From: Sediminibacterium sp.
GTDB lineage: Bacteria; Bacteroidota; Bacteroidia; Chitinophagales; Chitinophagaceae
Assembly: GCA_023256555.1 (NCBI GenBank)
Contig: JALRFB010000019.1
Span: 1-10,165 of the forward strand
DNA: 10,165 nt
Direction of reading: 5' to 3'
A program made the translations under genes and the position numbers. Shown here piece after piece: positions 1 through 6,630 of the stretch; within the stretch, counting starts at the first letter, position 1; every line of letters starts with the position of its first letter. Under the pieces are notes generated by a model. That model did no database searches, was not told the DNA's origin, and was given only the letters and a program-made list of their open reading frames with translations.

Positions 1-513
1 AATAATATGAGGAAATTTACCAAAATAATGTTCAAAATATTGGCTGGTATTATTGCTTCCAGTCGCGATATATGCGTCACAATTTTTTAATTGATCTTGA
101 ATGATTATTTGATCTTTCCAAAGAGGTTGAATATTTTTTAGTGTTTGAACAATATATTCCATTAAGACTTTGTCTTTAGAAGAGAGTTTGATGACTGCGA
201 TATGTCCAGCAATAAGGGTACTTAATAAATCATGAAACCCCACCATAGGAATATTACCTGCCATGACAATGCCTACTTTTTTTTGCGTAAATTTTTGGGA
301 GATGGAAGGATAAGATGCTACCCATACTTCTAAAGCCGCTTCTTGTAAAAATTGGTTACAAATCTGTGTGATAGAAGCGTCAATAAATTCGGGAAGAAAC
401 CAGGCATTTTCTGACTGAGCCCTTTGTTTAAGATCTATTAAGTCTGGGTTATTTTGATTGGACAAATGAACACCCAGTGCCACAAAACCTGCTATCCTTG
501 CTTGAATTTCCAT
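1..513 (-). CDS. Acyl-CoA reductase, LuxC-like (N-terminal part, runs off the left edge)
   Basis: The reverse strand is open from an ATG at 511-513 to base 1, giving the first 171 residues; the family is usually about 340-350 residues, so about half is outside the window. The protein starts MEIQARIAGF. It contains the characteristic stretch GIVMAGNIPMVGFHDLLS at residues 81-98 and AYIATGSNNTSQYFEHYFG at about 147-165, which I recognise from the Bacteroidota acyl-CoA reductase family related to LuxC (aldehyde-dehydrogenase-like fold). LuxC-type enzymes reduce activated fatty acyl groups to aldehydes with NADPH; the physiological substrate in Bacteroidota is not settled as far as I know. The nucleophilic cysteine expected in the second half cannot be seen. 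It is divergent from the ferredoxin at 569, a pairing I recall as common in this phylum. The family call is good; the substrate is unknown. Confidence 0.85.
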   Translation of the reverse strand, partial: MEIQARIAGFVALGVHLSNQNNPDLIDLKQRAQSENAWFLPEFIDASITQICNQFLQEAALEVWVASYPSISQKFTQKKVGIVMAGNIPMVGFHDLLSTLIAGHIAVIKLSSKDKVLMEYIVQTLKNIQPLWKDQIIIQDQLKNCDAYIATGSNNTSQYFEHYFGKFPHII

Positions 514-568
514 GTTTTTGATTACCTTTATTCCACGAAAGTACGTTACTAATTTTTAAATTTTTTTT
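514..568. promoter_or_regulatory. Divergent promoter region between acyl-CoA reductase and ferredoxin
   Basis: This 55-base gap must hold both start regions. On the minus strand TACTTTCG (536-543) matches the Bacteroidota -7 consensus TAnnTTTG at 7 of 8 positions and lies about 23 bases before the reductase ATG. On the plus strand TAATTTTT (550-557) also matches 7 of 8 but sits only 11 bases before the ferredoxin ATG. No convincing -33 TTG was found for either, so exact promoter positions are inference. Confidence 0.3.
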
Positions 569-916
569 ATGGCACTTAAAATAACAGACGAATGTATTAA
601 TTGTGGCGCATGTGAGCCAGAATGTCCTAATAATGCTATTTATGAAGGAGGTGTTGAATGGGCTATGGCCGATGGCACTACAGTAAAGGGAGCTTTTACA
701 TTAATGGATGGAACATCTGTTGATGCGGGTCAAAGAAATGCACCAATTGCTGCAGATACTTACTATATTACTGCTAATAAATGTACAGAATGTCAAGGTT
801 TTCATGAGGAACCACAATGTGCAGCAGTTTGTCCGGTAGATTGTTGTGTAAATGACGAATTATATCAAGAAACAATTGACCAATTGCTGGCTAAAAAAGA
901 AAAATTACATTTGTAA
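569..916 (+). CDS. 2[4Fe-4S] ferredoxin, Alvin/YfhL type
   Basis: A small cytoplasmic electron carrier of 115 residues that binds two [4Fe-4S] clusters. The first motif is C9-x2-C12-x2-C15-x3-C19-P, and the second is C72-x2-C75-x8-C84-x3-C88-P. The eight-residue spacer in the second motif is the mark of the Allochromatium (Alvin)/YfhL subgroup, as is the extra cysteine soon after it (C92, with C93 beside it). The start [20 protein letters not shown] is close to other members of this group. The loop between the two motifs (residues 20-71) is much longer than in the roughly 85-residue YfhL proteins. The C-terminal helix (about 97-113) is charged. The gene is divergent from the acyl-CoA reductase and is followed by a strong terminator, so it is probably transcribed alone. 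The redox partner is unknown; the divergent reductase is a candidate only by neighbourhood. Confidence 0.93.
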   Translation: MALKITDECINCGACEPECPNNAIYEGGVEWAMADGTTVKGAFTLMDGTSVDAGQRNAPIAADTYYITANKCTECQGFHEEPQCAAVCPVDCCVNDELYQETIDQLLAKKEKLHL

Positions 917-927
917 TAATCGAATAT

Positions 928-960
928 AAAAAAGGGAATTTGATTCCCTTTTTTTATTTT
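928..960 (+). terminator. Rho-independent terminator after the ferredoxin gene
   Basis: The stem pairs 928-939 with 943-954 (core AAAGGGAAT / ATTCCCTTT) around a TTG loop and is followed by a T-rich tail. It begins 12 bases after the ferredoxin stop and separates that gene from ddl. Because the stem is flanked by A and T runs, it could work in either direction. Confidence 0.85.
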
Positions 961-994
961 TAATTATTAATCATATTTACAAAAAAGTGAATTC

Positions 995-1981
995 ATGAAA
1001 AAGAAAGTTGCATTGGTTACAGGAGGATTAAGTTCAGAAGCACAGATTAGTTATAAAAGTGCTAAGACTGTGTTGAACGCTTTGGATAAAAACAAGTATG
1101 ATGTTTATTTAATTGATATTCATCCAACAGGATGGTGGTATGAAAATACTGCAGGCGAAGAAGTAGCAGTAGATAAAGCAGATTTTAGTATTGTAGAAGC
1201 TGGACAGAAAATTAATTTTGATGTAGCATTGATGTGTATTCATGGAACTCCAGGAGAAGATGGAAAAATGCAAGGATATTTTGATTTAATTGGATTGCCT
1301 TATACAAGTTGTGATACATCTACTTCTGCATTGACTTTCAATAAAAGATATACAGTGGCAGTTGCAGGATTTGGTGGTGTAGGTGTAGCAAAGTCATTAC
1401 ATTTATTTATTGAGTCACCCATGAGTGCTGAAGAGATACTTGCACAATTGACCTTGCCTGTATTTGTGAAACCCAATAATGGTGGAAGTAGTTTGGGTAT
1501 TAGTAAAGTAAATACTGCTGAAGAATTGACTCCAGCATTAGCAAAAGCTTTTAAAGAAGACACACAAGTATTAGTAGAAGAGTTTATTAGTGGAAGAGAG
1601 TTTACTATTGGGGTATTTAAATCAAAGGGTGTGACAACAGTATTGCCTATTACAGAAATTATAACAGAGAACGAATTTTTTGATTTTGAGGCAAAGTATC
1701 AAGGCAAGAGTAAGGAAATTACCCCTGCACAAATTACTGATACAATGTTCTCAGACTTAACAGCAGCTGCTAAAAAAGTATATGCAACATTAAATTGCAG
1801 AGGAGTAGTTAGAATTGATTTTATATATGACGAAAAGCAATCAAAAGCATTTATGTTAGAAGTAAATACAGTGCCTGGGCAAAGTGAAGCAAGTGTGATT
1901 CCTCAACAAGTAAGAGCATTAGGTTGGACATTAACCAATTTTTACGGAACCATTATTGAAGATACATTGGCTGCTAAATAA
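995..1981 (+). CDS. ddl: D-alanine--D-alanine ligase
   Basis: An ATP-grasp enzyme that joins two D-alanines using ATP, supplying the dipeptide end of the peptidoglycan precursor in the cytoplasm. The length, 328 residues, is normal. Residues visible in order: the N-terminal GGLSSE (10-15, with E15 matching the substrate-contacting glutamate of DdlB); HG and GEDG (83-90); the ATP-binding lysine in VFVKP (K159) followed by the glycine/serine-rich loop NNGGSSLGIS; EEF (195-197); AKYQGKS (233-239), holding the omega-loop tyrosine Y235; and the metal and phosphate site RIDF (273-276) with EVNTVPG (289-295). All key residues appear present. The ATG at 995 gives a normal N-terminus. It is first in a run of four co-directional genes, and the PASTA membrane protein starts 15 bases after its stop, as often seen in Bacteroidota. 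Confidence 0.96.
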   Translation: MKKKVALVTGGLSSEAQISYKSAKTVLNALDKNKYDVYLIDIHPTGWWYENTAGEEVAVDKADFSIVEAGQKINFDVALMCIHGTPGEDGKMQGYFDLIGLPYTSCDTSTSALTFNKRYTVAVAGFGGVGVAKSLHLFIESPMSAEEILAQLTLPVFVKPNNGGSSLGISKVNTAEELTPALAKAFKEDTQVLVEEFISGREFTIGVFKSKGVTTVLPITEIITENEFFDFEAKYQGKSKEITPAQITDTMFSDLTAAAKKVYATLNCRGVVRIDFIYDEKQSKAFMLEVNTVPGQSEASVIPQQVRALGWTLTNFYGTIIEDTLAAK

Positions 1982-1996
1982 AATAAATTATTCACA

Positions 1997-2818
1997 TTGG
2001 AAGCTATTGATAAATTATTGAAAAAGCCATTATGGGTAAATATCTTAACCGGTATTGGAGCTATATTGGTATTATTGATTTTGTTTTTCTTTTCATTAGG
2101 TTGGATCACAGGAAATGGTAAAACAGAAAAAGTGCCTGCAGTAGTTGGTTTAGATGCAGCAGCAGCAGAAAAGAATCTTTCTGCATTAGGTTTTGATGTG
2201 GTATTTCAAGATTCTATTTATGTAGACACTATTGCCAGAAATGCTGTGTTGAGACAAACTCCAGATGCAGATGAAATAGTAAAAAAAGGAAGAACTGTTT
2301 ATTTGACCATTAATAGAACAGTTGCCCCACAGGTAGATATGCCAAACTTAATTGGCTTCTCTTTAAAAAGTGCAGAGACTTATTTAAAAGTTTTGGGTTT
2401 AAGAATGGGTACCATTAGTTTAGTGCCTGATAGAAATAAAAATGTGATACTAGATCAATTAGTAGGAGGTAAGCCCATTGCTCCAGGGGCCAAAATTGCA
2501 TCAGGTACAGTGGTGAATTTCTTGGTAGGAGATGGTGGTGCTGCTGCAGGTTTCGAAGTACCAGACTTAGTTGGATTAACGGTGAATATGGCAAAAAATA
2601 AGTTGGCATCAATGGGATTATTCATTGGTATAATTAGTTCACAAACTGCTATAACAGACACAGCCAACGCATTTATCATTCAACAAAGTCCAAGTCCTTT
2701 TACAGGTCAATTAGATTCTTTGGGTATGCCCATGAAAAATTTAACTATGCAAGGTGGTTCCATTGATATTATAGTGGATAAAGTGGCTCCGGTTATTTCA
2801 AAAGATTCAATTAAATAA
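1997..2818 (+). CDS. PASTA-domain membrane protein (TTG start)
   Basis: A 273-residue single-pass protein: short cytoplasmic N-terminus, one membrane helix (about 13-35, LWVNILTGI through FFSLGW), then three PASTA domains on the far side of the membrane, at about 44-108 (KVPAVVGLD...), 112-178 (VDMPNLIGFSL...) and 186-262 (FEVPDLVGLTV...). PASTA domains bind peptidoglycan-related ligands or act as spacers in cell-wall kinases and penicillin-binding proteins. Here there is no kinase or transpeptidase domain, so a peptidoglycan-sensing or scaffold role is inference. The start is TTG at 1997: the frame is closed by the ddl TAA 15 bases upstream, and no ATG or GTG lies between that stop and the membrane helix. 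The third domain has an inserted loop (about 233-252) before its last strand. The adjacent ddl supports a cell-wall context. Confidence 0.9.
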   Translation: MEAIDKLLKKPLWVNILTGIGAILVLLILFFFSLGWITGNGKTEKVPAVVGLDAAAAEKNLSALGFDVVFQDSIYVDTIARNAVLRQTPDADEIVKKGRTVYLTINRTVAPQVDMPNLIGFSLKSAETYLKVLGLRMGTISLVPDRNKNVILDQLVGGKPIAPGAKIASGTVVNFLVGDGGAAAGFEVPDLVGLTVNMAKNKLASMGLFIGIISSQTAITDTANAFIIQQSPSPFTGQLDSLGMPMKNLTMQGGSIDIIVDKVAPVISKDSIK

Positions 2819-2837
2819 ACTGTTTAACAATATAAGT

Positions 2838-3146
2838 ATGAAAACAATTTCAGTAGTTGATTTAAAAGCAAAATTAGATGCGGGTGAAAAAATAAATTTA
2901 GTAGATGTTCGTGAGCCTCATGAACATGCAGCATTTAATATAGGTGGAATCTTGTTGCCATTAGGTAAGGTACAAGGTTTGGAAACAGATGATATTGACC
3001 ATCTAAAAGACGAAACAGTATATGTTTATTGTAGAAGTGGGAATAGAAGCGGTCAAGCTTGTTTAATGTTAGAGCCATACGGCTTCAAAGATATTATCAA
3101 TGTTAGCGGTGGTATGTTGGCTTGGCAAGAACAATTTCCAGGTTAA
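2838..3146 (+). CDS. Rhodanese-like domain protein (single domain)
   Basis: A 102-residue cytoplasmic protein made of one rhodanese fold. The N-terminal strand carries LVDVREPHEH (21-30), the signature aspartate/arginine region. The active-site loop is YCRSGNRSG (64-72) with catalytic C65, and the C-terminal GGMLAWQEQFPG (91-102) is the classical end of the domain. The loop CRSGNRS fits small sulfurtransferases of the PspE/GlpE type, which carry a persulfide on the cysteine and pass sulfur to acceptors such as thiols or cyanide. The physiological acceptor here is unknown. It starts 19 bases after the PASTA gene and probably shares its transcript; no terminator is seen on either side. There is no signal peptide. 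Confidence 0.92.
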   Translation: MKTISVVDLKAKLDAGEKINLVDVREPHEHAAFNIGGILLPLGKVQGLETDDIDHLKDETVYVYCRSGNRSGQACLMLEPYGFKDIINVSGGMLAWQEQFPG

Positions 3147-3159
3147 AAATCAAAATTTT

Positions 3160-3206
3160 AGCTTAAGTTTATTGTCAAAATAAAACCTGATGAAAAAACT
3201 TAAGCT
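3160..3206 (+). repeat. Inverted repeat with the lipoprotein start codon in its loop
   Basis: AGCTTAAGTTT (3160-3170) is the exact reverse complement of AAACTTAAGCT (3196-3206), with 25 bases between. In RNA the ATG at 3190-3192 would lie in the loop and codons 3-6 in the 3' arm. Each arm holds the palindrome CTTAAG, so it could also be a paired protein-binding site or chance in AT-rich DNA. Confidence 0.45.
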
Positions 3207-4227
3207 TTCCATTTCCATTGTATTTATTGCATTCGCTTTTATAATAAGTGCTTGTAAGCAAAGTAATAACTCCGGTTCAGCGTCATACCATGACACCACT
3301 GGAAGAAAAGATATTTTATCAGGTGGGGTTCAATTAATCCCTATTCAAACAACAAAAGGGGTATTCAATGTTTGGACTAAAAGGGTAGGCAATAATCCCA
3401 AGATTAAAGTGTTGTTATTGCATGGTGGCCCAGGAGCTACGCATGAATATTTTGAATGTTTTGACTCTTTTTTACCTCAAGAAGGTATTGAATATTATTA
3501 CTATGATCAGTTAGGATCTGCTTATTCAGATAATCCAAATGATAGTTCATTGTGGAACTTGCCAAGATTTGTAGAAGAAGTAGAGACGGTGCGTAAGGCA
3601 TTGGGAATGGACTCAACTAATTTCTTTTTATTGGGGCATTCTTGGGGAGGGATTCTAGCAACTGAATATGCTTTAAAATATCAGGCTAATTTAAAAGGCG
3701 TGATCATCTCCAATATGGTACCTTCTATTCCTGATTATATTCAATATGCAAATGATGTTTTAGGCCCAAAATTACCTAAAGATATTTTAGCTAAAATAAG
3801 AGCATTTGAAGCAAAAGGGGATTATACCAATCCTGCTTATTTACAAATTGTGCAAGATTATTATTATCCAGAACATGTCTTAAGAATGCCGCCAGCAAAT
3901 TGGCCAGATCCAGTAAAGAGGGCTTTTGCTAAAATGAATTATCCTTTGTATTTAAGAATGCAAGGTCCATCAGAGTTTGGAGTAGTAGGAGATGCTGTTT
4001 TAAAAACATGGGATCGTAAAGCTGATTTACATAAAATCTATCGTCCTCTATTAAGTATTGGTGGCGAATTTGACACCATGGATCCAAAAGCCATGGAAGC
4101 GCTTTCTAAGGCGGTACAAAAAGGGCAATATCTCTATTGCCCTAATGGTTCACATATGTCTATGTATGATGATCAACAAACTTATTTTAAAGGATTGATT
4201 CAGTTTTTAAAACAAACTGGCCAATAG
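3190..4227 (+). CDS. Lipoprotein alpha/beta hydrolase, proline-iminopeptidase-like (family S33)
   Basis: A 345-residue secreted lipoprotein. The N-terminus MKKLKLSISIVF... is a signal peptide ending in the lipobox I19-S20-A21-C22, so C22 should be lipidated. The catalytic domain shows the S33 features: the oxyanion-hole motif HGGPG (78-82), YDQLGSAYSD (105-114), equivalent to the DQRGxGxS segment of proline iminopeptidases, and the nucleophile elbow GHSWGG with S151. The likely triad partners are D295 in GGEFDTMDP and H322 in NGSHMS. The insertion at about 177-262 should be the cap domain that sets substrate choice. Family members release N-terminal residues from peptides or hydrolyse amino-acid amides; which of these applies here cannot be told. 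A predicted envelope location suggests peptide scavenging. An 11-bp inverted repeat surrounds the start codon. It is last in the co-directional set and meets the receptor gene tail to tail. Confidence 0.9.
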   Translation: MKKLKLSISIVFIAFAFIISACKQSNNSGSASYHDTTGRKDILSGGVQLIPIQTTKGVFNVWTKRVGNNPKIKVLLLHGGPGATHEYFECFDSFLPQEGIEYYYYDQLGSAYSDNPNDSSLWNLPRFVEEVETVRKALGMDSTNFFLLGHSWGGILATEYALKYQANLKGVIISNMVPSIPDYIQYANDVLGPKLPKDILAKIRAFEAKGDYTNPAYLQIVQDYYYPEHVLRMPPANWPDPVKRAFAKMNYPLYLRMQGPSEFGVVGDAVLKTWDRKADLHKIYRPLLSIGGEFDTMDPKAMEALSKAVQKGQYLYCPNGSHMSMYDDQQTYFKGLIQFLKQTGQ

Positions 4228-4228
4228 T

Positions 4229-6403
4229 TTATTTAAAATCTATTTTTAAAGTTAGCCAGTAATTTCTGCCTGCCATTGGGTAAAAATTATTGGAAGTGGT
4301 GATAGTACTTGCGTATAAATAACTATAAGTATATCCATTGGGTTCGTATTTTACATCGAATAAGTTATTCATATGTAATTGAATTTGTGCAGACCATTGT
4401 TGTTTTTTTGCCAACTGATATTGCACCATCATGTCATTTAAAAAGTAGGCTTTCAATATTCTTGATTCATTTTGCGTATTGTCTAAATATTGTTTTGAAG
4501 CATATCTACTGATCAAGTTCAATTGCCAATCTTTATTCGGAGCATAAGAGATGGTATGTCCTGCAGTTATTGCTGGCGATAAGCTTATTGCTGTATTCTT
4601 ATGTTCAATGGCTAATTGGCCACCATTATCGTAATCATCTATGTATTCTGTGAATGCAGCGATTTGATTTTTACTAAATGTAATATGTCCACTACTTGTT
4701 AAGCTTTTACTTATTTTCCAATTGCTTTCTAATTCGACTCCTGCTCTAAAACTTTTCGGCACATTGGTTCTTGTATATGCGCCAATATCATTAATCTTTC
4801 CGGTCAATACCAATTGGTCTTTATAATTCATCCAAAACAAATTCAGATTCCAATTAAATGAAGTTGATTTTCTAGAAATACCTGCTTCCCAATCATATAA
4901 AACTTCTGGTTTAGGTTGCTCTATTAAACTTGCTTCAAAATCGTCTCTATTCGGTTCTTTATGTGCGACTGCAAAACTAGCGTACAAACTATATTTATTT
5001 TTTGTGTAAGTAATTCCGGCTTTAGGATTGAAGAAATTAAATTGTCTATCTATAATGGTATTGGGGTTCTTGTCAAATCCATTAATGGTATATGATACAT
5101 TTCTGTATTGTAAATCAATAAATGTTTTTAAATTTTGGTGTAGAGAATGCTCCCACTTAATATATACATTTCGATCTTTCTTGATTGCATCGTTGAAATA
5201 ATAATTATAGGGTTGCACAATATTTTTTAAATAGGGCAATGTGCCATAATGTAATCCATCATATGTCGTCCAGCCACCGCCAGCAGTCAAAATATTATTT
5301 ACTGATGTGTATGACAATGCGGCGATTTGTCCATAAAAGTTATTATCCAACCATTTTCTTCTTACCAAATCTATTTCACTTGCAGTGAAATTGGTCAATC
5401 CATAATCAGCAGGAGACACACCCGCTTTATACTCTTCATAAAAACCTTTACCTCTTGTTAAAAAGATGGCAGTGTTCCATTTTAACTGCTTATTAATGGT
5501 TTTATTATAAAAAGCTTGATAATGGGTTTGCTGATAATTATCTGTTTGATTTGGATAAGGGCTTCCAGCTCTTTCCATACCTGCTGGGTTATATGTTCTT
5601 TGTGTAGCCAATAATTCTTCGGGCACGCCATACCATGCTTGATAAGTTTTTTCCCAGCCAGAAAAAACATTCAATCTTAAAGATTCATTATTCCCCCAAT
5701 AGGTGCCACTAACATAAAATGAGTTTAAATTACTTTTCGCTCTATCAATATAACCATCACTTGTTATTTTACTTATTCTACCATCAATGGTAAATTTATT
5801 GTTGATTAAGCCTGTTCCTAATTGTAATGTATTTTTAAATGAATTAAAAGATCCTGCACTTGAAGCAATTTGGGCATACTTGCTGGGACGATAATCATTG
5901 GTGGCTAGGTTGATAGTGGCTCCAAATGCACCAGCACCATTAGTAGAACTTCCCACACCTCTTTGAATTTGTACACTACTTAAACTAGAGCCAAAATCTG
6001 GAAGGTCTACAAAATAGGTAGCCATACTTTCAGCATCATTGTAAGGGATACCATTCAGTGTTACATTAATTCTTGTAGCATCAGTACCTCTAATTCTTAG
6101 TCCTGTATAGCCGACGCCCATCCCTGCATCTGAATGAACAATTACACTTGGAGTATTTTGTAAGAGAAAAGGAATGTCTTGTGCTAATTGCTGCTGTTGA
6201 ATAACTGCTTTGCTAAGATTGGTTTTGGCAAAAGGGCTGTTTTCGGATACTCTTACAGCACTTACTTCCAAAGGAGGCAAGCTTCTAATACTGTCTGTAA
6301 AACGATTTGAACTATCTTTTGATAGACTTTGATTCTTTACTGTTTGAGCTTGGCCAATGGCCACAACAAACAAAAGGATGGATGTTCCCAATAATTTTTT
6401 CAT
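4229..6403 (-). CDS. TonB-dependent outer-membrane receptor, TPP-riboswitch controlled; probable thiamin (precursor) importer
   Basis: A 724-residue outer-membrane receptor that uses TonB energy to bring a ligand into the periplasm. I place the start at the ATG at 6401-6403, giving MKKLLGTSILLFVVAIGQAQ, a normal signal peptide. The in-frame ATG at 6461-6463 would add 20 residues before it and hide the signal, so I reject it. The plug domain lies at about 56-170: LEVSAVRVS (TonB-box-like, 45-53), the IRG core (104-106), LNGIPYNDAES (116-126) and IQRGVGSSTNGAGAFGATINL. The rest is a 22-strand-type barrel ending in YWLTLKIDFK with the usual aromatic near the C-terminus. There is no carboxypeptidase-like N-terminal extension, so it is not a SusC-type receptor. 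The ligand call rests on the riboswitch in its leader, as in TPP-regulated receptors known from Bacteroides. The inner-membrane partner is not in the window. Confidence 0.92.
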   Translation of the reverse strand: MKKLLGTSILLFVVAIGQAQTVKNQSLSKDSSNRFTDSIRSLPPLEVSAVRVSENSPFAKTNLSKAVIQQQQLAQDIPFLLQNTPSVIVHSDAGMGVGYTGLRIRGTDATRINVTLNGIPYNDAESMATYFVDLPDFGSSLSSVQIQRGVGSSTNGAGAFGATINLATNDYRPSKYAQIASSAGSFNSFKNTLQLGTGLINNKFTIDGRISKITSDGYIDRAKSNLNSFYVSGTYWGNNESLRLNVFSGWEKTYQAWYGVPEELLATQRTYNPAGMERAGSPYPNQTDNYQQTHYQAFYNKTINKQLKWNTAIFLTRGKGFYEEYKAGVSPADYGLTNFTASEIDLVRRKWLDNNFYGQIAALSYTSVNNILTAGGGWTTYDGLHYGTLPYLKNIVQPYNYYFNDAIKKDRNVYIKWEHSLHQNLKTFIDLQYRNVSYTINGFDKNPNTIIDRQFNFFNPKAGITYTKNKYSLYASFAVAHKEPNRDDFEASLIEQPKPEVLYDWEAGISRKSTSFNWNLNLFWMNYKDQLVLTGKINDIGAYTRTNVPKSFRAGVELESNWKISKSLTSSGHITFSKNQIAAFTEYIDDYDNGGQLAIEHKNTAISLSPAITAGHTISYAPNKDWQLNLISRYASKQYLDNTQNESRILKAYFLNDMMVQYQLAKKQQWSAQIQLHMNNLFDVKYEPNGYTYSYLYASTITTSNNFYPMAGRNYWLTLKIDFK

Positions 6404-6430
6404 TACTTGTTTTTTAAAGTTAAAATATGG

Positions 6431-6443
6431 GAACAGGAATAAC
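6431..6443 (-). promoter_or_regulatory. Candidate anti-aptamer strand in the receptor leader
   Basis: On the minus strand the leader reads GTTATTCCTGTTC here. Ten of these bases (6443-6434) match the aptamer's own GTAATTCCTG (6495-6486) at 9 of 10 positions. In addition, CCTGTTC (6437-6431) is the exact complement of GAACAGG (6502-6496) in the aptamer. It could therefore displace the P5 3' arm. It sits 28 bases before the start codon. The repeat is seen; the switching role is inference. Confidence 0.4.
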
Positions 6444-6467
6444 GAGCTTTGAGAAGTGCACAAGATG

Positions 6468-6547
6468 TGCGGTACCTTCCCTTCGCAGGAATTACCCTGT
6501 TCAGGTTCAACGGGTTTTATCTCAGCTTTTCACAGCACCCCGAGGAC
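6468..6547 (-). promoter_or_regulatory. TPP (thiamin pyrophosphate) riboswitch, THI element
   Basis: Read on the minus strand, the leader shows the conserved TPP aptamer blocks in order: CGGGGTGC (6542-6535), GCTGAGAT (6525-6518), ACCCG (6515-6511), GAACCTGAACAGGGTAAT (6508-6491) and CCTGCGAAGGGAAGG (6489-6475). Helix P5 is CAGG/CCTG around GTAATT; P3 is very short (GCT/AGC with a six-base loop). A short P1 can form from GTCCT (6547-6543) with AGG-T-AC (6477-6472). Binding of TPP to such elements normally lowers expression. It lies about 65-70 bases before the receptor ATG and has no U-tract terminator after it, so translational control is more likely than attenuation. Confidence 0.93.
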
Positions 6548-6551
6548 GGCG

Positions 6552-6559
6552 CAAAAATA
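6552..6559 (-). promoter_or_regulatory. Candidate -7 promoter element for the riboswitch-receptor transcript
   Basis: The minus strand reads TATTTTTG, a full match to TAnnTTTG, and the predicted transcription start falls just before the aptamer at about 6545-6547. This would leave a compact leader beginning almost at P1. No clear -33 TTG at the usual 17-23 bp spacing was found, so the call is moderate. Confidence 0.45.
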
Positions 6560-6630
6560 AATACATTTTTGGATTATGTGACTGTAACTTTATTATCTGA
6601 TTGTCGTTATATGGAAATAAATACTCAAAC

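Noticed and set aside
6404..6463. In-frame ATG at 6461-6463 as the start of the TonB-dependent receptor, 20 residues longer
   Set aside because: It would put MCTSQSSLFLFPYF before a perfect signal peptide, and its start lies at the edge of the TPP aptamer. The ATG at 6401-6403 gives MKKLLGTSILLF directly.
6601..6630. TTG at 6601 as the start of the DUF2807 protein
   Set aside because: It adds ten polar residues before a good signal peptide; the ATG at 6631 is the better start.
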